Source: Sphagnum compactum (Eukaryota > Bryophyta > Sphagnopsida > Sphagnales). Taken from it: a stretch of DNA of 64,000 nucleotides. The translations under genes were made by a program, and so were the position numbers. The stretch is taken from positions 4,774,001 to 4,838,000 of the forward strand of contig OZ234497.1 in NCBI GenBank assembly GCA_965153455.1. Direction: 5' to 3'. This document shows positions 46,790 through 59,700 of the stretch, piece after piece. Below the pieces are notes generated by a model. That model made no database searches and had not been told where the DNA came from. It was given only the letters and a program-made list of their open reading frames with translations. Every line of letters starts with the position of its first letter. Positions within the stretch are counted from its first letter, which is position 1.

Positions 46790-47870
46790 CTTTTCGCTTG
46801 GTCGTCTTGCGCGCGCAAACTCGTCCGCTCGCGCCCATGCTCGACTCCTCGTTGGAGTTTCGCTTGCACGGATTTCTCGAGAGATTTTGGGTTGTTTTGT
46901 GTTTTGGAACGGCGGAAGATGTCGCGACCGAGCTTCAACGATTTCATGTGGCACTAGATTTCATGCTACTGACAACGAAAATCGTAAGTGCCGCGTATCT
47001 TGTTCGACATTTCAAGTGTTTTTTTTTGTCATAGCCGCAATGTTTTTTTTTTTTTGAAATTTATTTTTGTGTGTGCCAAGCATTCCTATGAAGTGCAAAG
47101 CCACTCCTATTTTTGAAGTTTTTTTGAAAGTGGGAAAGCATTCCTGTTTGTGTCTCTTGGTTTGTCATCCCTGTCGATTTAACAATACAGTGAGTTTCTG
47201 CGTGTTTTGATCTTCTTGTGCACGCGCAAACTCGTCTTTTCTCGCAGTGTTCATTCGAAGTTTTGGTCCAGCAGATTTCCCCCGGACTTCTGGTTTTTTT
47301 TTTGTTTTGGGAGTGCGGATGATGTTGCAAGCGAGAGCTTCGAAGATTGTTTCTGGCGCTGGATTTGATGCAACAACTGATAAAAGCAATCGTAAGTGCC
47401 GCGCATTTTGCGCCATATTTCAATTTTTTGGTTCATTTACGCAGTGTTATTTTTCTGCAAAGCTTGAAGTCAGAAATCGTTCCTATTTGTGTCTCTCGGT
47501 TTGTCATCACCGTCGATTTAGCAAAAGACTTAGTTTCTAAGTATTTGCTCTTCGTCTCTGAGAATTATTCGTTCGGAGTTTCGGTTGAGCGGATTTCCCG
47601 AGAAATTTTGGTTTTTGTTTCTTGACCGGGCGGACGATGTTGCGAGCGAGCTTCGATGATTTCATGTGGCACCGGATTTGATGCAACTGATGACTACAAT
47701 CTAAGTGCAGCGTAGCCTGTTCGACGTTTCAAAGTTTTTTTGTAACACAAGTTTGACATCGCCGCAGTTTGTTTTTGTGTGCAAAGTTTGACGTGAGACA
47801 TCATTCCCTTTTGCGTCTCTAAATGTGTCATCACTATCGAATTAGCAAAACATTTAGTTTTTGCGGTTTT
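46790..47870 (+). repeat. Three diverged tandem copies of a 310-410 bp GC-richer unit
   Basis: Copies at about 46790-47195, 47200-47540 and 47545-47870. Shared blocks, in order: GCGCAAACTCGTC (copies 1 and 2), a GATTTC(C/T)CGAGA(G/A)ATTTTGG block, GCGGA.GATGT.GCGA..GAGCTTCGA, CATGTGGCAC.(A/G)GATTT.ATGC, CAATCGTAAGTGCCGCG, and GTCTCTCGGTTTGTCATCACC with CGATTTAGC. The spacing of the GTAAGTGCCGCG anchor is about 408 then 310 bp. CpG content is well above the flanks. No frame stays open across all copies, so these are not treated as coding. Confidence 0.85.
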
Positions 47871-48345
47871 GATTCCACGACAAAAGGAAAAACTGGACAT
47901 GTTGCTAATTACGAATTTAGGTATTATGTTCTCCTCTTGTTTGTGCTGCGTTTTTGACAAGAATTGGCGGTCTGAAGAGTGTCCGACAGCAGCGACAACT
48001 TGAATTCTTGTCGATTGAGACGCTGTAGAAGGAAGTCCTGTACACGAAGTTGAATGCCACATGCAGCTGTGATCCGTTCTCCAGTATTATCTGCAAGTGT
48101 CTGTTTGGATCGCAATTGTTGGAGATATTTGGGAAACCCTAATATGCTGCTGGGGTCTGAAATGTGCATCTGCTCACTTTGCATTTGATCCTCCCGTAGG
48201 TAGCCTGTTTTCTCAGATTGTCAACATGATGTTTCATCGGAGGGAATATTGTACTGCAGGTAACAACATGTCAGTAGAATTGAGATACTTTGGTTGGGGT
48301 TTGTGACAAAAGCACCACTGTCACTCCCCTTTTCATGCACAAGGG

Positions 48346-51300
48346 ATGCCTCCAGCTGCTGATCACAATGAGTCCCTTCCTTTCAAGGAGAAGATGGGAG
48401 CAACCCTTGGCAAAAGGAAATCCCCCATGGAGCTTCGGGTACCTTCTCTCTTTCTTTCTCTATCACCTCCCTCCCTGTGTGCCCACTTCTCTCTCTCTCT
48501 CTCTCTACATACATCCCTTGACACTTGGCAGTTGCTCTGGATCTAGTAGGCAGCATCAGAGGAAAGTGCCTGAATTTTTGTCTCAAAATAACCAAAGAGA
48601 ACCCTTGAATCAGACCTATGGTCTTAGTGGTTGTTTTGTTACAGCTCAGTCATTACCATAGCCCATCTTCGACAGGAGGACTGCAAATTAATCTCAGTTA
48701 GCTAGCTAGAAGCAAATTTCCAGCAGTTTTATCATTTTGGGCTAGAGCGTTTTGCATCAAATCTAGTTGAGGTTTTGAAGCTACAAACAGTCCATGCAGA
48801 AGACTCTGGAGCTTATGAGCGAGAAAGATAATAGCTAGGTCTTGATAAGAAAGGAAGAAGGGCAGTGTTTGTGAGGATGGTGTTTCAATGTGCTCAAGAT
48901 AATCAAATGTTGCTATTTAGATTCCTAGGGTTTTACCTGAATTGCATCTGAGATTTGTTGCTGGAGCCTTGCAGCTAGAGCAGCTCAAGCGGCATCAGAC
49001 AACACATGAAGTGGGAGCTCATGAGATTTCTAGAGCTCAGGGGTTAGTTTCCAGAGCATCAAATCTATGGCATATTGACAAGTCCTTCGTTTCATAGATT
49101 GCAGTCTGGCATGTCCAAGTTTATTGAATCATCCTGGAGATGAGGGAGGTTGCTACATTGTAGTTTTTTGCCCTTTTGTTTCATTATATTCCACCAAAGT
49201 GTACATGAGTATAGAACCCGATTCAGCTTGTTGGAGTCTTGTTCCCAGATCTTTCTCCAACAAGAAAGAAGTGGGATGTCCTCAACGCCCTCTCGATGAT
49301 ACTGAAGTTCCAAACATCAATCCTTCAGTGAAGCCTGCAGAGAGCTTCCAGTTCTATCCCCTCCGAAACAAGAAAGTGAGTTCTTCATATCCTTAACTAT
49401 ATACACTCTGTACCCCGGTGTGACAGATTTGCAAAGTTTCAATGATTGCTGTTACCATTTCAAGGAGGCATGTGAATACTAAGATATGTCTCACATTTGT
49501 AGGCAATGAAGCATCATCATGCTCAAATAAATGTACAAGCTCTTTGATGTGCTTAGTCTACTTTTTTTGTGGTCTGCCCTAATTTTCCTGTCATGTGTCG
49601 GTCTTTGCTCCAGGATAATCTTCCAATCATTCGAAATGAGGCAACCTGCAATCAAAATGCTACTTCTGAAGATCCCTCCTCAAGCATTTCTTGGTAGGGT
49701 CTGATCCCTTAAATTCCCAGTCATCTTCCTTGCACCATTCTAGTGCTCCCTTTCCTCAAAGTTTCACATGCTCAAATTGAATTTACGCTTGTGGCCCTTG
49801 GGAGTTCACTAGACATATCTGAAGTGTTGGTTGTTGGTTTGGTAGACTCCTGCTATCATTAGTGCTCTGGATGTGTTATAAATAGACATCTCCTTTTGCA
49901 GGTGGGGAACAAATGTACATCGTCTGATTGACTCAGCAAAATCTGATACCCTGTCCTTTGGGAGAACCCGACAGGTTGCAAATGGTGAAGGAAAGACCAG
50001 TTTGCAGTTTTGTAGTTTCCGAAATGTTACAGAGATTGCCTCTGGAAGTCAGATCATAGCTGAATCCAGCATTGACATGGTTTGTGTACTTTCTTTCCAA
50101 CTTTTGGATTTACTGTTTCTGACGACATGAGAATATTAAAGCTGAGATTGTACTCCTGTTGCTAAGTGAAAATTCCAGATTATGGGACTCAGTCAGTTCT
50201 TTTTTCTGCAGATAGAAGTTGTGAAGAATTTGGCACTTCGAAAGGCCTTGGAACCATTTGATTCAAACATGGCCCCCCCTTCAAACATGGACAGCCCTCA
50301 GGCTGGTGTAGTTTTTCTGCCAGCTTCAGAGGCTACTCCAGCTCTCCTGAATTTTCAAACCACAGGAGCTTTGGCAACTATCTCAGGTCTTCACACTAGC
50401 AACAAAGAGACCACTGTAGCATGGACTCCTACCAAAGGAAGCTTTCCACCACTTGATCTCAGCTTGAAAGTCCGTGCACATATTTCTTCCTCGGAGTCAC
50501 TTCATTGGTGAGTTGTATAGATATCATTTTTATCTCCATCAGTTTCAGTTGCTTAGAGGTTTCCACATATGTCATTGATTGATGTATGACAATTTCTAGT
50601 TTGTAACCCTAGGCAGCCAACAGATAGAGATGAACTGATAAGCAGAAGGTGGAATTTAAGAAGTGCAGTCAAAAACTATATCATGTAGAAGTCTCTACAC
50701 CCTTCATGAATTTCAGTCCTTCAAAGTGTCCAGTTCGGTAGGGAGATAGAGCTTTACATGTGAAGAAGTTCTACCCTTTCTATTGCTGTGGTTCTGCTTA
50801 GCTCTGTACCTGTATCCAACTAACAGTTCCTGGATGCCTTCAGGTGCCAAAGACTGAGCTCAAAGACTCAATGTGAAGGTTTAAGGCAATTTACAGATCC
50901 ACTAGGATTAGCTACCAGGGATATTGCCCGTGCTGCTTTAGCAGCCGGGGTGAGCAAACCCAGCACAGCAGAAAAACATGGTGTGCCCTTCTGGGAATCA
51001 TTACACTCATGGAGTCACCCACAAGCTTCTCTTCCTCCAGAAGTATTATCTGTCATTGCATCAGCTGCTGCAAAAGGAGGTGATGCAGGTATAATATTGA
51101 CTCTTGCTCTGTTTAGTATGCATTTAGTTCAACTGGATTGGCAGTTCATCAGTATGAATTGCTGGATGACCCTCTTTTTGTCATTCCAGGTTGTGCACAC
51201 ACAGGAGAGTTGGTACCAGGTGGACCCAGTGATCTGCCTGGTTGCTGGAATATGGATAGGGAAGCTGTGAATGCAGCTTATAGAGTGTAGATTTTTGCCT

Positions 51301-53933
51301 AGGGCAATGAGATGCACCTGGGAAGGGTCTCTGCATCTTAACTGAGTTGAAAGAAGGTGCAAATCTTCACCTATTGATGCCAAAGATTCTTATGAGTACC
51401 TTTTTGGGTTGTTTCAGAAAGTGTATTCTTGTCCAAACGTTTTCGAGCCTGGGAGGATGCATTCCACTCCATCTACCACATGTTTCGCTCCCAAAGCTGT
51501 TCCCTCTTCTATGGTGAGGATCCAGGCTCCAACAAGCATGGGCATATGATCTTCTTCACACTCCAATAGTTGCTTTATTGAAGTGCCGATCAGCTAGTTT
51601 CATTTCTAACTGCAAAAACATGCCACTAACTTCTTAGAGAGCTAATCTTATCTGATACTGGCTCCTGTAGCTGCTGCCCCTTTCCCTCTACTGTGGCAGA
51701 GGGATCATCACTTTTCTCCAGCATTTGCATACTATATATTGTGGGACCCTGATATAATTTGCATGTATATGGAATTTGCAGTTTGTGCACAACAGTTTAT
51801 TGCCATGTTTGTTGGGGGAGTTGTTGGAGGAAGAAGACAAGAAGCTTGCAGTGCCTACATGACCAGGTCAACTCGTGGACTGCGGCGCCTACTCCTTGAA
51901 CAAGTATGAAGCTTCCTGCAATGAGGATACTGCATTCAGAGATAGACCCTTTTCAGCGAGTCAGAAGATCCATGCACCTTTGTATGCAACTTTTGTACTT
52001 TTGTAGGTCTTAAGGCTGAACCTGAACTCTTAGCTTAGCTGGGGTGTGTCTTCAAAGTAATCCACAAGCTAATTTTGGGAAGAGATAATGTGTGGTGCCC
52101 ACCAGGAAGGTGATAACCATCTTTTCCACCTCCAGGCCTTCATAACCTTGCTCACCCTCAAATATGTTGCTCTGTCAAAACTGGGTGGGATACATGCATG
52201 ATTGATGGTTCCATGCAAGGTTGAGTGAGTACTTGAAAATCCTGATGCTCTTATTGCCAGTTTACTGATTCAAACATTCATGGTATTGCAGGACATTATG
52301 TTCTCAATGCCTTTTGCCAATTCAGAAGCTTCAACTATAACTCCTGAAGACCTCCGTGAATTGTCTGAGTTTGAGAAGTCCAACCCTGGCCAAGTAAGCT
52401 CACAGAAGCAAGTAGCTCTTTTCTGCTATATGGACAATAGATAAATGTTTGAGCATTGCAATCCTATGTCCACACAACTTTAATATGCTTATTTTTGGTG
52501 GTGGTTGATCATAAGTACCCTCTGGCTTGTATATACAGCCTATGAAGAGTTTGTTGTAAGGAACTCTTAAGGTTCACTATAGCCTTAGGATTTTGTGGAT
52601 GTATGTGAAGTACTCAAGACCAGGGGCAGAGTATAATCCTCCGTGTTTTTTGGAGACAGACAAGACTGGTGGATGATAGGGCGACTGCAGACAATGGCCC
52701 CAAATCTTTCATGTGCTTTGACGGAGTGCCCAATGTACACCGTCTCTATGACTTTCTTCTCAACCACAGGTATGTTCAACACACCATCCTGCAACAAAAT
52801 GTCTCACTGGTATGTGGAAAAATTCTATGAGATTATGCTTTCTGTTCTAGGTTTTTTATGGGAAGGCACTATGGAGCTGAAAGCTAGTTGAGGGACATGA
52901 CTAATTGGTTGGTTGTGGTTCTGAGTGGAGCAGATCTCTCCTCTCTCTTACAGCTGCAGTAGATGTCCCTGTCTTGCATGCCCCAGTACCATTCAACAAT
53001 GCATCATTGACTACACCTGAGGTCCCACTGATCTGACTTTTCTTTTAGTAAATTGTATTAGTTTCTTAGCCCTTGCTTGTTGTCAGCTATTGAATTATAT
53101 ATCATGTGCTGTTTTGGTAATTATTTTTGAACTGTACTTTGGTCTTGAGTATGGTTTTCAGCGAAGCCATCCCTGTGTGAGTTGGGCCTCCAAATTTTCA
53201 TGCTGAGTTTTGGAACTGGCTGTTGTGTAAAGCTCAGTTGCAGACGAGTGGAGCGTGTTGATAGAGTGGCGAGGCCCCGTTGTGTTGAGAAGAAGACATT
53301 GGGTTTGGAGCCTTCTAAAGAGCCTTCTTCTGGTGTATTGTACACAATGGAAATAAAGGGAGTTTTTCCACCATGGGTTGTTAAACGACTCTGTGCAGTT
53401 CTTCAAGTTTCCCAGTCATCAGGCTTTGAAGCATCGTAAGTATTGCTCAACATTTTTTCTTATATCAAACAGGAATCATCTGTGTTGATCAACCAGCTGA
53501 CATTTAAATCTAATCCATTGTTCAGAACAGCCCACTAGTTATCAATATTGACATTGCCAATGCACTATTTGAACTATAGTGCTCTATTTTCTGTGGATTG
53601 TGTACATGAGATGAGCTCTGGTGTATGTAGCCAGATTTGTTTTATTGGGGTCCCTCATTCATGCACAAAGCTCAACTCTAACCTCCAGTCTCATTTCCCT
53701 TTCGAATTGTCCTCTCCAGATTTTTGACAGAACCACTCACAGAGGGTCTTAATGTTGCCCAAGAGAAGTCTCCAAGTGTCAACACGCATGCAAGTGCAGA
53801 TGCAAACAACTCCCCCTCGCAAAAGCTGACTGCTCAACTTGCAGAGCCATGGGGCTTTGGGACTGCAGTGATGAAGGAGCTGAAGTTTGAGGGAGGTTCT
53901 TACAAGGTAGTATTGGCACCACTTCACTTGTAG
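48346..53933 (+). CDS. DONSON-like protein (downstream neighbor of Son), about 14 exons
   Basis: Homologue of DONSON, a nuclear replication factor that in animals helps deliver GINS for CMG helicase assembly and protects forks. Exons: 48346-48438, 48554-48620, 49200-49375, 49614-49693, 49902-50079, 50212-50507, 50844-51088, 51418-51513, 51782-51903, 52292-52393, 52660-52769, 52934-53021, 53233-53435, 53720-53933. From exon 4 on, all phases agree; exons 2 and 3 are less certain. Predicted length is about 689 residues. Family landmarks: GKRKSPMELR near the start (plant KRKTPSELR), LHWCQRLSS, RDIARAALAAG, VPFWESLHSWSHPQASLPPE, FRAWEDAFHSIYHMFRS, EACSAYMTRSTRGLRRLL, DIMFSMPFANSE, ITPEDLRELSEFEKSNPGQ, NVHRLYDFLLNHRSLLS, VDVPVLHAPVPFNNASL, YTMEIKGVFPPWVVKRLC and a final LTEPLTEGLNVA segment. 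ATG 48394 is an alternative start. No disabling change was seen. Confidence 0.93.
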
Positions 53934-54990
53934 TGCTTTGGAGGTTGGTGTTCCAATCAGATGGAGGTAATAGCCTCCTCATTTTTGTACTTAATATTCT
54001 GTAGCCAACATGCAAGCAACCTTGGTTCTGATTGCAGCTGTTGGCTCAGATACTAATAATTATCAGCATGAGTGTACATTGTTAGATGACAATCAGTTTA
54101 TCTCTTACAGTTTTCTGCATTTTAACCTAGGGCTGGCAAAAGCATTTTTGATAAGATTAGTTCTTGTGTGGCAGGCAAGTATTGGTGAGACAATGTTGTG
54201 TTTTTGGCTTAACAGTCTCTTTGTAGCATTATGAAATTGAATCCCACCATTGGGTTTAACTCTAGGGAGTGCAAGCTTCTGTAAAGTGTAGTTTAGGTTT
54301 TCCATATTGAGGAGTGATACTGTGCGAGTGATGTGATTCAGTATGGAATGCACCATTGATTTGCTGTGGTCATTGTGTACCTAAACTGTGATTATGAATC
54401 ATGAGGTCATGCAAATTTAACTGGTTGCATGGAGGTCTCTTGAGTGCTAGCCAACCAACAGCACGGCTGAGTTTTCCTGTTGCTTCTGGAATGCAAGAAC
54501 TCAGGATGCTGCTGATTGTGAACTGGTTTGCAACTGGTTTGCCCGAGATTTTCCCAGATTCTATTCTTATGCACAATGAGGTGTTTTTCTATACCTTCTT
54601 TGGGTGGGTTTCAACATTCAGCAGACAGATACAGGTGCTCTTCACTGCACATGAAAGCCTCTGTTCTTCCTGTTAGCTGTGGAGGAAGCATATACCAGTG
54701 TTATAATGTCCATCTATTATGCAAACATAGATGTTTGTGCTTCCTTCAATTTGCTATCGAGGACTGGAAAAATAATAATGGATTGCTGCACATTCCCCTA
54801 AATGAACCCCTAAACCTTCTGTGCTTCTAAGACTCTCATTCAGAAGCTTTTTTGAACCTCTATGGAGCTCAAGGCAAGGTCACCAACTACAGAGGTGGGC
54901 GATTTCCTTGGATGTACAATGGATGTACCTTATGACTCAGTTGTGGATGAACTTCAACTGAGGTAATATCTGGTTTCATCTTGGTAACCC
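53934..54990. other. 3' flank of DONSON-like gene
   Basis: Presumably 3' UTR followed by intergenic DNA. A short frame from ATG 54862 (MELKARSPTTEVGDFLGCTM...VVDELQLR) runs to a possible GTAATA donor at about 54963. It could be a first exon of another gene, but no family is recognised and the next 9 kb hold only transposon remains. Confidence 0.3.
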
Positions 54991-54999
54991 ATGTGTAAG

Positions 55000-55870
55000 A
55001 GTTCCTATGTAAAGGTAGATCAATAGGAAAATAGGTGACTACTAAAAAAATAGATGGCTTATAATTTATACATAGGTAAGGGCTGTCTTTACTGCCTACC
55101 TACTAACAACTGGCTGGTGGGTTGTTAGCAGGTAGGTAGTAAAAGAAGCAACTGGGCTAGCTCAGGAACTGGAACCCAACAAAAATTCTTATCATCCACT
55201 ATTGATGGTGCATCGGTGGGTGTAGGTTCACTCTGCCCTTGTCCTTGTAACTACATGCAACTAGTTGTCATTTGTAAGTAAAAATTTATCATGTCATCTT
55301 TTTCACCCTTTACACTCATGTATGCAACTAGTATGCAACTAATGTTGTATGCTTCTTATCACATCAATGAATATGCATTCATCCAAACAGAACCCTTGAA
55401 ACCCATTGAATTGCATATTTGACCACCTCATCAATGTGACATGGACCTATTATTTGGTCATTAGAACCTACAATTCAACCTAGGATCATTAAAATTACCA
55501 TTTAGGTAGATAATGGGTAGGTGAGTAAAGGGTTGATAATACATAGGTGGGTAGGTTATATATATAAATGAGGTGATAGGAATGTTCGTGGTTTGTAAGA
55601 ATTACACATACTAATGTAGGTAAGTCATAGGTAGGTAAATAAGTTGGTAATAAGTAAGTTTGGGGTTGGTGATTAATAGATAGGTAGGTGGGTAGGTTAG
55701 TAAGTTGGTTACATAGGTTGATAATACATACGTTAGTAGGTTGGTTACATGTGGATGGGTTGTAGATAGGTAGGTGATAGGTGTGTCACACTATTGGTCA
55801 TCTACTTATAGGTAAAACCTACCTAGCTATTACCTACCTTCCTACTTATTGTTTTTAATAGGTTCACACA
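55000..55870. mobile_element. CACTA-like internal fragment, third copy
   Basis: Contains TGCAACTAGT and GTAACTACATGCAACTA motifs (55245-55350) followed by a long degenerate TAGGTAGG/GGTAGGT tract (55500-55850). This is the same pairing seen in the CACTA elements at 28.3-34.1 kb. No CACTA termini found. Confidence 0.45.
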
Positions 55871-56184
55871 ACCCAAATCCATTATATACCAATCAATTCA
55901 AATAATGTTCATTTCCAATGTCAAATTTTGTGACTTGAAGTTTTTTAGGTGTGGGTGAATAGGATAGGAAGAATCCCTAAAAATCTATGAAAAAAACAAT
56001 TATTCCACACGAAATCAACAACCTTTTACAAAATCGATTTTTTCCATGAAAATGGTACATGTTTACAATTTTAAGTCTTTCACTATTTGTACATTCACCA
56101 GGTTGCCAAAAATATACATTTCAAAATAGTTTATTGGAATCTCATGTAATTTGCAATCATAATATCATTTGAATTATAACAATT

Positions 56185-56455
56185 TCATGTTGTAGGAATC
56201 TTTTTTTTCTTGGATTTTTCATACAATGGAATGTGACAATTGTCAATACATTTAACCATATTTTGCATCTTAATAATGTCATTAAACTTTTTTATAATAT
56301 TGTACAATGATTCTTCACTAGGTGTAGGAATATATTTAAGGAAAAACTCATGTGAAAAGGTGTTAACAATTATCTTCATGTATTATGTAGTAGGATGTTC
56401 TCACATTGAAGTGGTTAACCATGTTTTCACAAAAGCATCCATGTGCCAACTTAAA
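56185..56455 (-). pseudogene. PIF/Harbinger transposase relic (N-terminal part of DDE domain)
   Basis: Minus-strand fragments VNHFNVRTS (with a frameshift) and then KIIVNTFSHEFFLKYIPTPS, LYNIIKKFNDIIKMQNMVKC and IDNCHIPLYEKSKKK. The last part corresponds to the Harbinger signature around the first catalytic aspartate (NVVGCIDGTHIPL). Similarity stops after KKKIPTT, so the rest of the domain is missing. Confidence 0.7.
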
Positions 56456-56459
56456 TATA

Positions 56460-58510
56460 ATAGCCTTCAATGTTATTATAGGACTTAATGATTTTGGAAC
56501 TTTTATTTATTTTTTGACTTGAAGTTAAAATTGTTTAGCAAGTTAGTTTTTTTTCCAATTTTTTTTCAATGTTTCAATATATTTATATTTAGCAATCATC
56601 CCTTTTCATGTTAATACTTTGGTTATTGGGCTCATGATTTTACCAAATTACTTATTTATTTGTTGCAAATTTTTAATATAAACCTTTAACATAATAATAT
56701 AAAAACCATGTTAAAAGATGTACCAAATAGGACTGAAAGGACATATTCCTTGAAAAATTCATATTTTGATTCCGATCTATTTTAATGAATTAAAAAATGT
56801 CAAATATTGTAAACATAAAAGCTTAGACCATAAATTTAATGCCATAAATATCATTCATTTTTTGTTCACATGTATGGTGAGATAAGACAACTAAAATAAT
56901 ACAACTAAAAACAATATTATGACAAAATATCAGTACACCTTAGTAAGTTTGAACTCAAAATGAAGCACATATTTATTTTTATTCAATGAACAAAGATGAT
57001 AAAATAATTTTATGTTGCTTGGACCTTCTAATGAAATTGTTTTAAATGACAAATAAGTCATACAAGAATTTTGTACGTGTTTTTTTATCCAACATTTCAA
57101 AGGAGTGTAAACCAATTTAATCTTTCCACAACTCATCAAAGTGAAAAGTTTGATGAGGCTTTTGACAAAACCTTCAACACGAAATAATCATATGTTGAAA
57201 ATTAATAATTATAAGAATTGGAAAAAAAGAAATAAATGATGATTCATCAAAAATTGATATTGTTCAATATCTATAAGTCAAAGATGAAAAAATAAATACA
57301 AAATCACCAAAAATGCTAAGCACATTCCTACATTCATCTTGACAAATTCTCACATTAATGTGTTAAAAACACACAAAATATGCAAATACTTTTCATTAAT
57401 CTTTTCTCATAATTAAACCATAAACATTACAACAAAAAAACACACACTACTTTAGGACTATTATAATTATAAGTGTTGTTCACTAGGGTTTCATTTGTAA
57501 ACTTCCTTTTCATCAAGCCAACTTCTTTAACCATCTGGCATTGGGTATGCGTCAACCACCTCAACCTTTACAAAAAGAAAAGGGATGATGTGTATAATTT
57601 GAATTCAACATATATATATATATATATATAGACTAGTTTTAACTTTTCAAAATGGGGTGAATGGGGTCTATACATAATTACTACAAAAACTTTTTTAGGG
57701 GTGTGTAAAAAGTAACATTATGTGGTTATTTGATTTTTCTAAAATTATAATGTATTTGAAATTTCACATATTTAAAGAACCTTTCATTGGATATTTTTAT
57801 TTATTTTGTTATTTGAAAAAATAAGTTGGGCACTTTCAATTTTTTGGAATTAAAAATTTGTTGGTTGAGGCCATTTATCTCTTACGCTAAAAATAAAAGA
57901 TTATATATACAAGATAATTTAGCTTAAAAAGTCTTACCATGTAAAAAAGTGATAATTATTAAATGGTTATTTGAATTTGCAATTGATTTGCAATTTGTAA
58001 TTTTCATTATCAACTTTTGTACATCATTATCATGGAAAACAAACTATTTCAATTAATCGCAAAATAATAACAAGTTTCCATTTAACCCATGGTTCACAAA
58101 TTATCCCCTCACATGCCATTAAAATATCTAAGCAATAAGCCAAAAAAATTGCATAAATATTTTTGTTCTTTGTTGCACCATTATCAAAATGTTTTCAAAA
58201 GTAGAAAATAACAAGGGTAGAAGAACTTTAAACATAGGTTCTATTCCTACCATATTGATTAAAATGGAATGGTAAAAAAAATTTGAAGATTTAAAAAAAC
58301 TTGATTAAACATAAAAGTTATCCACTAACAACAAAGAGGTCATTGCATTAATGGTGAAAAGAGGAGACAATTGATCAAACTTTACTATAGATATTGTTGT
58401 CATCCACTTACTTATTAAATCAAATTTGGGTTTTGCATTTTGCGCATTACCAATAATAATGAATTGATGAAAAAAATGAATTGATTTATAAAAATTAAGT
58501 TGCATTTCAA
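56460..58510. other. AT-rich intergenic stretch
   Basis: Apart from the (TA)n run no gene or element was recognised. Confidence 0.4.
57608..57631 (+). repeat. (TA)n microsatellite
   Basis: About eleven TA units. Confidence 0.9.
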
Positions 58511-58514
58511 TGGT

Positions 58515-58750
58515 TTAATATTGAATGAATTTGCATAATGCAATTAAATTGAATTGAATGAATAAATTGAAATGAAATGAATTGAATATAATATTTTTTT
58601 CCTTTGGATTCAACATGGTTAATGTTTTCATTGAAATTTGAATTTGATTTGATTTAATTGAATCAAATTCAATTCAATACAAATTGGTTGAATTGAAATT
58701 GAATCAATTGAATTCTTTTCATAATTGGATTGAATTGAATTAAACCAAAC
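58515..58750 (+). repeat. Degenerate GAATT/TTGAATTGAA tract
   Basis: Repeated AATTGAATTGAATGAA and TTGAATTGAAATTGAATC variants; a similar tract is at 21940-22080. Confidence 0.75.
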
Positions 58751-59149
58751 TATGAAAAGGCACATGTTAGTTTGCATTTTCATAATTATGTAGAAAGGGT
58801 GGTGAAAGGAATGAGTTAGTGAGGTAGTTATGAAATGTTTTCATAATTATCAAGTGAATGACATTTGAAATTGTCATGGTGATGACCATTAATGTACCCT
58901 ATACCTATTTCACCTAAATCACTTCCATTTATCATTAATAGAATAACATACATTTTAATGAAGTAAAAACAAAATTGAATAGTCTGGATAGTGGTACAAT
59001 TTAATAATATGTTAATATTTGGTTAAGTTCCAACACCAAACATTTGTTTAAATTGGGCACATGTTCTTGTGAATTTAAGTGTAATAGTGTCACGAATGTA
59101 ACTCTATGAAGTTCATTCATATGAATATTCATCGATGATTTGTAATTGA

Positions 59150-59700
59150 CTTGTACTTAATTTTTAGTTTAGTTTTAATTCACTTTTAATTAGTTTTCAA
59201 TTAACTTCCAGTTAACTCTTAGTTCACTTATAATTATCCTTTAGTTCATTTTTAAATTAAAATTTAATTAATTTTTAATTAATTTATAGTTAAATTTCAG
59301 TTTACTTCTAATTAATTATTAGTTAATTCATATTTAACTATTAGTTCCCACATGGATGGACATGGGCCACACATGGGTGAATATGGGTCACATGTAAGTT
59401 GAAAGTTTTTTTGAAAAACTTTCTTGAGCTAGGTGTCAATGGATATAAACAGATGTAGAATCCCACATTTTTTTTAGTTTGTTGAACATTAGTTTTGGGT
59501 ACATATGTTTGTTATAATCTCGTTTTGTTTTTGTCATTTTTTTGGAACAAAGTCCTTTTACATTCACATTATGCACACATCATGTTTTTTATTTTGATTT
59601 TTTTATTCCATGACCTGAATTTAGAAATAGGCTTACTTTTATTCATGTGGTTTTGGAAATCTTGTTGTTTAGTTTTTTTTTGTTTGTGATAATTAACATG
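59150..59700 (+). repeat. Dispersed repeat, family R1, plus-oriented copy
   Basis: Counterpart of 23200-23660. It begins with a TTTTAATT/TTAGTT minisatellite-like tract (59155-59345) and ends with the frame encoding FLFHDLNLEIGLLLFMWFW. Confidence 0.65.

Noticed and set aside
46672-47625. Open frames within the triplicated unit
   Set aside because: The frames are not the same between copies and contain low-complexity Phe runs; coding is not supported.
53182-53232. In-frame upstream extension of DONSON exon 13 (LGLQIFMLSFGTGC)
   Set aside because: No phase-compatible acceptor before it, and family alignment joins NASLTTPE directly to a Cys/Arg-rich segment at 53233.
53158-53406. Minus-strand frames opposite a DONSON exon
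   Set aside because: Shadows of exon 13, which has clear family similarity on the plus strand.
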